The notes beneath the pieces were generated by a model. That model was not told where the DNA came from and searched no databases. It worked only from the letters and a program-made list of their open reading frames with translations. The translations under genes and the position numbers were made by a program. This document shows, piece by piece, positions 22,695 to 37,614 of a DNA stretch of 64,000 nt (position 1 is the stretch's first letter; the number at the start of each line of letters is the position of its first letter). Origin of the DNA: Cacajao melanocephalus (lineage: Eukaryota; Chordata; Mammalia; Primates; Pitheciidae). The stretch is taken from positions 1 to 64,000 of the forward strand of contig CAUYLG010009189.1 of the NCBI GenBank assembly GCA_963573385.1, in the 5' to 3' direction.

Positions 22695-23100
22695 CTGCTG
22701 TGCTAGGCCCTGAGGGCAATAATGATGAGCAAAATGGACAGTCATGGCCTCTTAGTGATTCTCATCAAGTGATGGGTGTCAGTTATTAAACAATCACTCA
22801 AAGAAGTATGTAATTACAACTGGGATCCATGCTCTAAAGAAAAAGTGCTGTGAGATTATGGGAATCAGACTGCCTAGGAGGCCCAGGACAGGGCTTCCCA
22901 GGGAAGTAACTTTGACCTGAGACCTGAGAGATGAGCAGAGATCAAGCTGCAGGAACTGAGAGAAGACTGGCATGACTTGGGTTGAAAAAGCAAGGGCAAG
23001 GAAAGCAGCACACGACAAAGCTGCAGAAGAGGCAGGCACCTGGCATATGGAGATTTGCAGGCAGTAACAGGATTTCACCCATACTTCGTAGGACTCTTCC
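22695..23100 (-). repeat. L2 3' region, antisense
   Basis: On the plus strand it starts GTGCTAGGCCCTGAGGGCAA and continues through GACCTGAGACCTGAGAGATGA and a GGCAGGCACCTGGCATATG type run. This matches the reverse complement of the L2 3' end. It abuts the plus-strand L2 at 22110-22690. Confidence 0.62.
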
Positions 23101-23194
23101 ATCTTTTTAAAAAAATTTCTTAAAAATTTTTTTAAAGGGCTGTAAAAGTAAAGTACGTTTATTGCAACAACTCAACAATAGGAAAAGAAATAAT

Positions 23195-23395
23195 ATCAGC
23201 ATACCATTTATATAGTACTTACTGGATGCTAGGTACTTTCTAAGTGTTTTCATGCTGTTATTATCCATAGGGATGTGCAAAGAGGTAAAGTTTAAGTAAA
23301 AGCCCAAGGCCATAAAGTTTAGAAAGTGAGAACTAGATATCCCAAGCTGTCTAGTCCTAGTGCCTAGCTCAGAGCCACCAACTGGCCCCACCTTC
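23195..23395 (-). repeat. MIR, antisense
   Basis: Plus-strand text ATATAGTACTTACTGGATGC, TTTTCATGCTGTTATTATCC, AAGCCCAAGGCCATAAAG and GCCTAGCTCAGAGCCACC follow the reverse complement of MIR. Confidence 0.72.
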
Positions 23396-23399
23396 AATC

Positions 23400-23540
23400 T
23401 TACCCCTTAAAGACTGATGTAAAGTCTGTTAAATGCTCTTGTTTGGGTTTCTCTGTGCTCAAATATATAAAAACAACTGGACAAAAAAAAGAATTGATGT
23501 ATATTGGAATTTTTTTCCTATGTAAGATAAATGTTGATAT
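23400..23540. other. Unassigned short spacer
   Basis: No recognised element. Confidence 0.4.
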
Positions 23541-23544
23541 TTTT

Positions 23545-23905
23545 CTTTAGAGCAATGGGAAATCACTGGAGTTTCTTTCTTTAATATGGCAGCAATGTAA
23601 TTAATTTCTGTTTGTGAAAGATCGTCACATTCTTGCTCCCAAGTGGAGCATGGGGTGGAGCAGGGAGAGGTGGAATGGAGAAGAGATGCCCAGCAACCAT
23701 TTTAGAGCAGAATGCAATCCTCTAGGCTAAGATAGTTGTAATGGAGGAGCTAGAGAGAGGTTGAGTGGATTCCAGATTTACATAGAGGATAAAATAATCA
23801 GGGATGGGTGATAAAGCCCATATAACAGGAGGGAGAGGATCCTGTCAAGGTGCATGCCGAGGTTTCTGGTGATAAGGTACATCTGGGAGGAATACAAAGT
23901 GAGGT
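23545..23905 (-). repeat. L2-like, antisense, internal part
   Basis: GCAATGGGAAATCACTGGAG, a GATAGTTGTAATGGAGG run, GTTGAGTGGATTCCAGATTT and GGATCCTGTCAAGGTGCATG correspond, in order, to the antisense L2 blocks that follow those seen at 22695-23100. Both may be one old copy split by the MIR at 23195-23395. Confidence 0.55.
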
Positions 23906-23999
23906 GGAGAACACTGATTTTGGAGGCCACCAAAAAAAAAAGTTTATTTTGAATATGCTGTGCTTGAAGGACTTTTGAGACCTGACATTATAATAATTA

Positions 24000-24190
24000 T
24001 TGCTATTTACTAATAGCCTACTATTTAGCAGGCATTACATAAGCATCATTTCTAACCACTCCATAACCTTTTTTGAAGTTGGTACTATTATTATCTTCAC
24101 TTTACAGATGAAGAAAAATGAGGCGCAGAGGTTAAGCATCTTGCTTGAAATCTCAGAGCTAAAGAGAATCAGCGCTCTAAAGCACACTTA
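24000..24190 (-). repeat. MIR, antisense
   Basis: TTGGTACTATTATTATCTTC, CTTTACAGATGAAGAAAAAT, GAGGCGCAGAGGTTAAGCA and TTGCTTGAAATCTCAGAGC match the reverse complement of the MIR core closely. Confidence 0.88.
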
Positions 24191-24224
24191 CCATCAATAA
24201 CTCTCCTGGGTTATCTCAGGATCA

Positions 24225-24710
24225 TCTGAAATGACCTGCCCTCCTCTAGGCTAGTCTCTTCTTCCAAGCTGCTGCTGGACACTCACTTGATCACGTCATT
24301 CTCAGCCTAAACTTTTGCAGGGCTCTGCTTCCCATCCTTTTGGTATGGCACACAGAACCCTACATGATCTAGACCCCACCAACCTGTCCTGTGGCTTTTT
24401 TGCCCTGAGGCTGAGACATGTGGGACAGCTAGGAAAGGCAGTGCTCTGTCGTGTGTCTGTGACACCTTCCCTCTGCTTTCCTCTACGCTTCCTTCATACC
24501 TCAGCTCACAGTGGACTTCGCAGCCTTACTCTGCTGTACCAACTGCTCCAGCAAAATTGTCTGTCTGATTGTCTTTCCAACAAACAGAAGCTCCTTGAGG
24601 GCAGTCTCTTTGTTTTGAATCCCCAACCCCTTATCCATACAAATTGAAAGGAAGAATAAATAACTGAATACTATACACGTCCAAATGACTGTTGAATAAA
24701 TGAAGGGGGT
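24225..24710 (+). repeat. L2 3' region
   Basis: CTTGATCACGTCATTCTCAG, CCCTACATGATCTAGACCCC, CACCTTCCCTCTGCTTTCC, AGCTCCTTGAGGGCAGTCTC and the ending GACTGTTGAATAAATGAAG follow the L2 3' region in sense order with the terminal GAATGAATG-type motif. Confidence 0.75.
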
Positions 24711-24830
24711 GCTGCATGAATAAAATCTCAGGAGACTTTGCAGCAAAGAAAGGTAGAGGTCTACTATTTATCGTACCATGCCCACTGACCCATTCTAGCC
24801 ATAGTTTCCTTTGCCCCATCTACGTGCTAT

Positions 24831-24856
24831 ACATATATATATATATGTATATGTAT
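24831..24856 (+). repeat. (TA)n microsatellite
   Basis: An ATATAT run followed by a GTATATGTAT degenerate tail. Confidence 0.85.
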
Positions 24857-24859
24857 TTT

Positions 24860-25280
24860 TCTATGCTTCCTTTGTGCTAAACAATTTGACAGATACTATT
24901 TTCAGTTTGTAAATGCGATAACCTGAGCTCAAACCAGAGTATTTGCTCAGAGCCTTGAAGTGTTAAGAACAACATGGCTGACAGTCAGTCCCTGTATCTC
25001 TGATAGTCATTGCACGTGGTAAGAATGTTGCTAACTTGTTTTACCAACTGCTATCTTCCCAAATCACTCAAACCAAACTTTAAGCAATTACTGTTTAATT
25101 TTCTGCTACACAGCCATAAATGTAAAAAGCAAATTTAGTTACAGAAAGCACACTATCTAGAAAATGCCAGAAGTTGGCCAAAAATGATATAAACTGGGAG
25201 GCAGGTGGAGAAAAAGCACCATCACTGAGAGTCTTCAAGTAATTTCTGAAAAGCAAAAAGGGTACTTTATTTTCACTATT
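24860..25280. other. Unassigned sequence
   Basis: No recognised repeat or gene. Confidence 0.4.
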
Positions 25281-25566
<286 letters not shown>

Positions 25567-25569
25567 ACA

Positions 25570-29052
<3,483 letters not shown>

Positions 29053-29345
29053 ATTTACAAGAAAAAAACCAAACAAACCCATTAAAAAATGGACAAAGGA
29101 CATGAACTGACACTTTTCAAAAGAAACATATATGAGGCCAACAAACATATGAAAAAATGCTCATCATCACTGGTCATTTAGAGAAATGCAAATCAAAACC
29201 ACATCGAGATACCATTTCATGCCAGTTAGAATGGCGATCATTTAAAAATCTGGAAACCGTTGCTGGAGAGGATATGGAGAAATAGGAACACTTTTATACT
29301 GTTTGTGGGAGTGTAAATTAGTTCAACCACTGTGGAAGACAGACA

Positions 29346-29767
29346 GTGTGGCGATTCCTCAAGGACCTAGAAATAGAAATCCCATTTGACCCAGCAATCC
29401 CATTACTGGGTATGTATCAAAGGTTTATAAATCGTTCTATTACAAAGACACATGCACATGTATGTTCATTGTGGCACTGTTTACAACAGCAAAAACCTGG
29501 AACCAACCCAAATGCCCATCGACGATAGACTGGACAAAGAAAATGTGGCACATATATACCATGGAATACCATGTGGCCATAAAAAAACGAGTTCGTGTCC
29601 TTTGTAGGGACATGGATGAACCTGGAAACCACCATTCTCAGCAAACTGACACAAGAACAGAAAATCGAACACCACATGTTCTCACTCATAGGTGGGTGTT
29701 GAACAATGAGAACACATGGACACAGGGAAGAGAGCATCACACACTGGGGTCTGTTGCGAGGGACTAG
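29346..29767 (+). pseudogene. L1 ORF2 C-terminal remnant (frameshifted)
   Basis: Continues the ORF2 remnant in two further frames. 29346-29528 holds MWRFLKDLEIEIPFDPAIPL, then runs out of frame. 29462-29767 holds AKTWNQPKCPSTIDWTKKMW and YTMEYHVAIKK. A 4-bp GACA duplication near 29338-29345 contributes to the shift. Not functional. Confidence 0.85.
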
Positions 29768-29930
29768 GAGAAGGAGAGTGGGGGGTAGGGAGGTTGCGGA
29801 AGGATAACATAGGGAGAAATGCCAGATATAGGCGACGGGGATGGAGGCAGCAAACCACATTGCCATGTATGTACTTATGCAACAATCCTGCATGATCTGC
29901 ACATGTATCCCAGAACCTAAAGGACAAAAT

Positions 29931-29973
29931 ACATATATATATATATATTTTCGGATACATGTGCAGTATATGT

Positions 29974-30005
<32 letters not shown>

Positions 30006-30285
30006 TATATATAAATATATATTAAAAAGTGTCTGAAAACTTCATAATTTGAAATTTATATATATATAAATATATATAATTTGAATTATATATATAAATT
30101 TTGAATTATATATTTATATATATAATTTGAATTATATATATAAAATATATAAAAATAAATATTTATAAATATATATACACATAAAATGTGTGTCTGAAAA
30201 TATATATATATATTTTATAAAAAAAATATAAATATATATACACACATAAGACATGTGCCTGAAAACTTCATAATTTGAATCCTTT
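29931..30285 (+). repeat. Complex AT-rich microsatellite/minisatellite array
   Basis: (TA)n and (AC)n runs alternate with a degenerate unit around AATTTGAATTATATATATA (starting near 30078, 30097 and 30124). The phrase GTGTCTGAAAACTTCATAAT with TTGAA occurs at 30029-30053 and again at 30255-30279 (one mismatch), with a partial third copy at 30190-30200. The array appears to have grown by duplicating a single-copy segment together with the TA repeats. Confidence 0.9.
29950..29975 (-). repeat. Possible tiny L1 3'-end remnant, antisense
   Basis: CGGATACATGTGCAGTATAT resembles the reverse complement of primate L1 3' ends (GGGATACATGTGCAGAACGT). Only about 20 bases are informative, so this is tentative. 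Confidence 0.3.
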
Positions 30286-31388
30286 GTGGTCTGTTTTTAT
30301 TGCTGGTTGCTTTTCTTTTCATAAAATAATCATTTTACCTTGTCTCTTCACATGTCTGATTATTTAAGATAGAATACGTTTCCCATGTAAATTGCCATGT
30401 TTATCAAAAGTTGACAAGATCAACATCAACATATTGCTTCATTATAAACATTACTGAAAAAGAGGCAAAATTAAGCAAATTTATAATTTTAAATGTAATA
30501 AATACAAACATTTCAAGATACTCTCATGTAAAATTAAATTACTGACCAATATAAACTACCATTACAATTGGATCATCATTTTATGGGAATTTCTTTAAGT
30601 ATTTAGCAATGTTTCAACAATATAAAGCAAATCCTCTTATAAAGTGATAGGTATTATTACAGGTAAATTGCTATTTTTAAAAAGTGCCCAAGCACTGATT
30701 CAATGATAGGTTTGTTGTAGACTATGCAGAAAATAAAATTCCAGTACAACCAAAGGATGGATATAAGCTCTCTTTAGGGTAGGAGAACAAATGGTTTATT
30801 GTTCTGCTTATTTTTTCATGCATTAATGTTATGGGAATCAGAAAAACAACTGAATTACCACTCTGGTTGTGTCAGACATTGATAGCAAAGGGATGCAGAA
30901 TCACTGGATTTTGGAGAACTTACAAAAATCTGATTCAAAACTTTTAATAAGGTTCCAAAAGACAAACCTAACGTTGAAAGAATGTTTACAAAGTGGAGTT
31001 GAACTGCAGGGGAGAAAAGGCCTTGCAGACAGCTACTGATCTGAAAAGAACTTCCTACAAAAGGGAAGGAGGCTGGTCACCAGGGCTGAAGAGGAGAGAG
31101 GAGACGCTGTGTTGGCACCGTCTCAGTGCAATTCACTCTTCAGTCTCTGCTTTGTTCACACTACATTTCTGTATGGAAACAGAATTTGGAGAAGTCTGAA
31201 TATAAACCTTCCCCAAGAGAGCCAGGTTTGAGGCCTTTAATTTATGGAAATATGCATACGTGGTATCCTCAAATGCTAGCTGTGTGTACACAACAAAAAA
31301 GGAAGTGACTTTTAAGATAGTTAAGGATAAAAAGAAATACTTGAGAAAAAAGATTAAAGTCTTAGCAACAATACCATTATAAAAAGAA
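30286..31388. other. Unassigned sequence
   Basis: No recognised repeat or coding structure. Confidence 0.45.
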
Positions 31389-31389
31389 A

Positions 31390-31548
31390 GCCTGGCATGG
31401 CTGTCCATGCCTGTAATCCCAACACTTTGGGAGGCTGAAGTGAAAGGATCACTTGAGGCCAGGAGTTTGAGACCAGCCTGGGCAACAAACCCAGACCATA
31501 TCTCAAAAATAATAATAAAAATTACAAATAAAAACAAAACAAAACAAA
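31390..31548 (+). mobile_element. Free left Alu monomer (FLAM-type)
   Basis: A single Alu-like arm, from GCCTGGCATGGCTGTCCATG to GCCTGGGCAACAAACCCAGA, followed directly by an A-rich tail with AAT and AAAC repeats. No right arm follows, which fits the old monomeric Alu precursors. Confidence 0.85.
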
Positions 31549-31549
31549 G

Positions 31550-32697
31550 TGCATCTCTGGTCTATGGAAAGCACTGCTCTGCAGCACGGGAAATAAACTT
31601 CATGTCTTGGTTGAGTTGGCTGCTTGGGAACAAAGGAAGAAACTGAGTTCATATTGGAAAATAAGGAGACAAGAGAAATGTTAAATAGCACCAAATTTAG
31701 AAAAACAATCTTCTGAAAGGTGAACTGAGGGAACTGTCCTAAAGCAAACTGGGTCAATTAGGAAATACTTCTTGAAGAAATGCCTTAAGATATATACAAC
31801 AACTAAAACACAGAAACACTAAATCAACGTCAATTAACAAAACATTTACTTATTTTACAAAATGCATAAAAATGAGGAAAAGTAGTATATCAGGGTTTAT
31901 AAGACAGTTCTTATTCACATAAAGACAACAGTAACATCAAAAACAGTACAACTGTGTCTTAGTAGACCATCTTGTATATCTCCTTTCATGCCAGGTGACT
32001 ATTTCACTTGTGTGAAGACCTTTATAGTATGCCATTGTATAAATACTTCATAAGCAATTCACTTAATTTGATTTGTCACTGTCATATACTAATTGCAGGG
32101 AAGGTTGGATTTGGATGCCTGGCACTTTTTGGAATTCAGGTCCTTTTCTTGAATGTACTCTTGAAATTCTAGAGAATATGATGAATAGTTCAAAGATGGG
32201 AATGAAACACTGGTTGAGGCCTCCTTGCTAATTTGAAAACTACTTTTGGAATCTGCAATTATTTCTTAAAATAGAGATTTAAAAATCTCTGTATTCAAAC
32301 TAGATTTTAATTTGCCTAGTTTAAACTTGTTTTGAAACTTCTATAAAAAGTCACAAGGGAATGCTCTAAAAATTATCAAAAGGATACATTTGCTATAGAG
32401 CAATGTTAGTAGAATTAAACATAAAATTCACAATAATTTGAGTTGATGAACTGGAATTCAGCAAGTCGTTTTGCCACTCAATGAGAACAAAGGACAGAGG
32501 ACCAGGGTTTTGCCTATGATTAACAATACTTCTCTTGGTGTTTTGCCTGGCATCTATCTCAAGAAGTTCTATTATTTTGATTGAATCAAAACTTGGTGAT
32601 TAAAAGAAAACTATAGCTCACATTATTATAAGAGAAATGAAAAGTAGGCAATATTCAACATCAGCCTAGAAAGTCAAACAAAGCCCACTTTAAAATT
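31550..32697. other. Unassigned AT-rich sequence
   Basis: No recognised element. Confidence 0.45.
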
Positions 32698-32705
32698 AAG
32701 TCAAG

Positions 32706-33002
32706 GCTGGGCACAGTAGCTCACGCCTATAATCCCAGCACTTTGGGAGGTCTAGGCAGGCAGATCATTTGAGGCCAGGAGTTCGAGACCAGCCTGCTAA
32801 CATGGTGAAACGCCATTTCTACTAAAAATACAAAAATTAGCTGGGCGTGGTAGCATGCACCTGTAATCTCAGCTACTGAAGAGGCTGAGGCAGCAGCACT
32901 GCTTGAACCCGGGAGGTGGAGGTTTCAGTAAGCAAGATCGTGCCACTGCACTCCAGCCTGGGTGACCGAGTGAGACTCCATCTCTAAATAAATAAATAAA
33001 TA
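32706..33002 (+). mobile_element. AluS
   Basis: Full-length Alu from GCTGGGCACAGTAGCTCACG to an AATAAATAAATAAAT tail. The 8-bp duplication AAGTCAAG flanks it exactly (32698-32705 and 33003-33010). Confidence 0.96.
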
Positions 33003-33179
33003 AAGTCAAGAAAACTCCCCCTTTCTTTCCTCGTAAAGATGTAATTTGCTAACTCTAAGTTGAGAGGATATTAAAAAATCAGATATGTTTATAATATAAA
33101 TAATTATGTACTGGCATTTTGTTAGGTTAATTAGGTCATTAATGTGCAATAACTATAATAAATCCATATAAACACACTG

Positions 33180-33280
33180 ATATCTGTTGAGCATTAACAA
33201 AGAATTCTATCTGAGGACTAATATATTTCACATAACTTATCTTATTTAGTCCAATTTTCTGAACATGTAGTTAAATATAA
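33180..33280 (-). repeat. Possible MIR fragment, antisense
   Basis: CTGTTGAGCATTAACAAAGA and CATAACTTATCTTATTTAGT resemble antisense MIR ('TTGAGCACTTACTATG...TAACTCATTTAATC'). The similarity is weak. Confidence 0.4.
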
Positions 33281-33284
33281 TCAC

Positions 33285-36200
33285 TCTTTTATCTAAGACT
33301 TACCTGTAAAATTATAGTCAGATTATATGATTTTCAAGGATCATTTCAGAAATAAAATTCTACGGAGTTTTGATTACACAAACAAATGCAGCAGATATAA
33401 AATAAAACAGGTTTTATTTTAAACCTTTGTTCTACGAAAATCCATAAAATTGGGCTTAATACATTTTAAATGTTAGAAAGACTCAACTCTTCAAGACCCT
33501 CCTAACTTCTTCATAAATGAGATATCCATTAAGTTTATCAGGACAAGGTATACAGAAAGTTCAACTACTCTCTCCAATCACAGCCATCTCTCCAAATAAG
33601 TTTCAAAAATCATCTGAATTTTCTAACGTTTATGGCTTCCAGGCTCAAATCATTTATTAAATAATTAGATACAATGATGTATATCATAGTAGTTTACAAT
33701 CAGCTAGCCAAGAACCAAGAAATAATACAAGGTTATCAGAATTCATCTGATAAGTTCCATCTCCTATACAGAGGTACGACTTCTCCCAAAATAGGTAGAT
33801 GTTATTATTTGTGAAATGGAAATTAAAAAAATCAATGAGACATCATAAATTATTCTATTATAAATACAGATATAAAATAAGTATAAATACTTACTAAATG
33901 AGAGACTACTCAATTGATAAAATTTTAATTTATTAAACCAGCAAATCCGAGTGGTTTTACCAACTGATAAACTTTTGGTCATTCTGAATTTAATCGACAA
34001 ATACAAAATGTATCATGCGGGCTTGTAAACTATCAAGCTGTTAAAAATGAATCCCTGAGTTTGAAAAGGTAGCACATGAAGGGTAAGTACTGAAAACAAG
34101 GCATGCTTTTAAAATCCAATCCTGAAACTTCAATGAGCTCTAAAAGGACATTTGCTCGAGTCCAGGGAATGTGGAACACAGCATGAGAAATGTGAACATT
34201 CTTGGTAAACTGACATCATCATGACAACTCTGGCAGGGCTCCAAGTGTCTGAAGCAGAACGAAGTCTTGTTTATGAAGTGGGAGAAAGAAACTTGGGCTT
34301 TCTGATTTACACCTTGGCAGCAAGCAGAGATGGTTAAAAGAAAAGGAACAGTTTTTATGTACAGTAACTGGCAAGTTTCAGTGAAGAAATGGGAAGAAGA
34401 GAAAAGAAAGCTATTTGAAAAGTTTAAAACTGCCCCCCTTTTTTTCCAGAATGAGTCATTCAGAGGCTCTCTCCTCTCTAAATATATATACGCAGAGACT
34501 TTTTTAAAAAAAACCTATTTATGAAAGTAATATAACCACTTTATAGTTTGGAAAATAAGCAATAAAATCACCTCTAACAGCTCAACCTTAATAGAACTAC
34601 TATTATAATGCCCTGATTAGAATTTTTGTTTTGTTTTTAAAAATTATTTAATTTATCCAACTGAAGGATTTTTGGCTAATATTAGTATACTCTTGCCTCA
34701 ATTTCTTTAAAAATAGAGCCAGGGTCTCTCAACACATTAAATAGGGATTCAAAGACATTTAAATTAGGTAGAAGGAAGGATAAACATCTCTACTCATACT
34801 TATGATATTTCTTACTATATATGCGACCTGATACTGCTTCAAACTAAAAACAAGATCCCTTTTCTCTAGGAAATGTGAAAGCAGCATTTAAATGCAGTTT
34901 TAAAAATAGCTTTACATGCCAAGTAAACTCTTGGAGGTTATGAATCACTCTAAAATTCTTAAAGTGTGTTCACTATTTAGCAAACAATAAATTGTTTTCA
35001 TTTCTACTTTATGTGATGAAAAGATAACGTAAATTATAAAAACATCATCAAAGTTCATACTGTAGAAACAACCAAGTGATGGCCTTCTGGTTTCAAAGTA
35101 CACATGAAACCCAGCTGGTCAGGGTTTTACATTTCTGTTCCACCATTAAGTTTTATGGCGTATCAGGAACGTAAAGCATGTTGTTTTAACAAAATTTCAA
35201 TTTATTAGACAAATTCCTACTTTTGATAAATACAGTATGTTTTTAAATGGTATGCCCATTTAGGAAGAGTACAAATATTGGCAAAATGTTATGTGAAAAA
35301 GTTGACTTGAATTTTTCTAGGAACTTACATCCTTATTTCTTAGTCCTTTGGTTGAACTTCTGGTCCTTCTGATTCCTCAATTTCTAATTTTTTATGGTGT
35401 ACTGGTGTATTTCCTAACATCAATTCTAAAAAGTTTAAAGTAGCCAATGATGCTATCTTGATGGAATTAGGAAGTAATTTTCATTCGATTGCGTTAAAAC
35501 TAGAAATGAACACCCATGCACCAGATGAAACACAACTGAGTGCCTTAGTCACATAACCTTCTAAATCATAATTATAGGTTCACTTTCTTGGCTCTCCAAT
35601 GGTTTTAAAAGGTTATCTTTAGATTTATTACTCATTAATCTGACTTAAATTTATCAGCAGAGAAGGCCTATGTAAAACTATTGATGCAAGCAAGAGAATA
35701 ATAATTACAGTTCTTGGCCCTAACTTAATTCAGATACAAAGAATACATTAATAAAGTTTCGGACATTTTCCATGAAAAGCTTTAAAGTGCACATTCAAAG
35801 GCCTGTGTGAACTAAACAGGTTTCACACAGCTCACCTAAGTTCCTGAGGACACACTTCATGAAATTGAGTTTAACCAAAAGAAATGTGTGGATAATTACT
35901 TCTAGGATGATGCTACACACTCAGTGTCCTTGTAACCTGGTTAATAAATATTTTAAACATTATACGGAAAATGGAAACATAAATATCTCTCAAGCAATAT
36001 CTTCTCTCTCTCTTTTTACACATACACAAACAGAAAACGTAACTAAAACAATTATTTTAAAGTCATTTTTTACTCAGCATGACTTGGTACCAAAGTTTAG
36101 ACCTGACTGGCTACCCTACTTTCAAATTCTCAGCATATTCTTTGAAAAGATTGATCAAAAGATTGATTAAAGGCCATAGAGAAATGCCTTTGAAAAGCAA

Positions 36201-36600
36201 TTTTTTCTTCAGCATAGGTACATAGCTGTTAATATAAAGAATTATGTGAATCTGAAAACTATTTTTGGTACAAATACCCCAATTTAAATGAAAGAGTAAT
36301 ACAAATTAAAATGATTACAAAGTATTTTAGAGCCAAAAATTCTCAATGTTAAAACAAACCAACAACCTTTCTTTCTCCCTACCTCCAAACCCAAAGGCAT
36401 TCTGAACCACTACCGGATACACCCTTATCAGAAAACAGGCAGTCACCATTTACAAACATACAGCATTCTGAAAGTTCATTTATTAGTTCTTCAAAATTTT
36501 AACATTTTCCCAGGGAAACAAGATTAAAATTGGAGGTTAAGTTGTCAGATAAGCCCACAAAACCAGATTTAAAACATTAATACTAAGACAGGGCCAGGAG
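33285..36600. other. Unassigned AT-rich sequence
   Basis: More than 3 kb with no Alu, L1, L2 or MIR that I can recognise. It includes a 24-bp palindrome at 33398-33421 and a 64-codon ATG frame at 34330-34524 (see findings). Poly-T and poly-A runs occur at 34438-34446 and 34504-34513. Confidence 0.45.
33398..33421. repeat. 24-bp palindrome
   Basis: TAAAATAAAAC (33398-33408) and GTTTTATTTTA (33411-33421) are perfect reverse complements around a 2-base loop (AG). Confidence 0.9.
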
Positions 36601-37500
36601 TTCTCTGTGGAAAATGCATCCCATGGCCAGCCCCACGTGGGACAGCAAGAGCATCATCCTACCTTGCCTCACTGGCCTGAGCAGGGAATCCTGTTTCTTT
36701 CAGTGTAAGCTCAGAATCTTTTCACAGTCACTCTTGGGGGCTTATAGGGTGTGGATGCCATGAGAGAGGATGGGGCCACAGTTTCAGGAGGTGAGAGGCA
36801 GAGCCAAGGGCTTGCGGATGACAAGTGAAATGGGAACTTGGGAGGAGGTGGATGAGGGTAATGAGTTGAGGTGGAGTGGAAAGTGGAACAGAAAGAGGAG
36901 AGTGGGGTTTAGGGTAGGCTAGTGAGGATTTTTCCTTCCTTTCTCTGATTTACCTTCTCTTTCCTCAGGATCAGATTAAGAAGATCACACCTGGGAACAT
37001 CTGTGATTATGAGAGAAGGAAAGAATCTCCATGGAAGAAGGGTTTGAGGAGGATGGGGATGGAGGGGAGATAATTCTGGGCCATTTCAGAGTCTGTAGAA
37101 GAGGAAACTCCCCAGCAGCGGCCATGGGACAGAGGAGTTCTCAATGCCTCCCTTCTGGAACTAGTACTAATACGGAAGTGACACAATCGAAGAACACAAC
37201 AGACATAAAATATAAACAAAGGAGTCAATTTTTTATTAATGAGAGGCCAACTCACACATCTTTCAATTACAGATTTCCATACTTGGACTACATGGCTAGC
37301 AGATTGAATTTTTAGATAAGTCAGATGTTCATCATGGTAAGTTACCATGAATTTCTATTTAAAATGAGAAACTATATGTATACCTTCTATCACTGACCTT
37401 AGTCCATTTTTGTTACATTAACATTTTTAAACCTCTCCACACAAAGAAATGTACAAAAGTTCTAATCAGATAACAAAGTCAGAAACATTGTTTTTTGTTT
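36600..37500. other. Unassigned, more GC/purine-rich sequence with a splice-acceptor-like site
   Basis: The interval 36700-37140 is richer in G and A than its flanks. A pyrimidine tract (36928-36966) ends in CAG at 36966-36968, followed by a 34-codon frame to TAA at 37071-37073. There is no recognisable domain, donor site or clear AATAAA close by. A CACGTG word lies at 36634-36639. Confidence 0.4.
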
Positions 37501-37504
37501 TTGT

Positions 37505-37612
37505 TTTTTCAACAAATATCTTTTGAGGGCATATTGTGGCCATGTCTTTTCTCCATATAGGGAACACAGTGGTATGGCTCTGAGTTCTTGATCCTACTTT
37601 TATTTCTTAGCA
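37505..37612 (-). repeat. Possible L2 3'-end fragment, antisense
   Basis: CAACAAATATCTTTTGAGGG followed by a GGGAACACAGTGGTATGG run resembles antisense L2 3' sequence ('ATTTATTGAGCAC...GGGATACAGTGGTGA'). Short and diverged. Confidence 0.4.
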
Positions 37613-37614
37613 AC

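Noticed and set aside
29417..30004. 195-codon open frame on the minus strand, the longest in the window
   Set aside because: It is antisense to the L1 3' end and runs into the TA/CA array, which gives the CVCVYIYIY-type start. No domain and no gene structure.
29931..30285. Repeated units with spacers, considered as a CRISPR array
   Set aside because: Units are degenerate TA-rich microsatellite DNA with irregular spacing in a primate genome; no cas genes.
31133..31537. 134-codon minus-strand frame
   Set aside because: Partly antisense FLAM; no domain in the rest.
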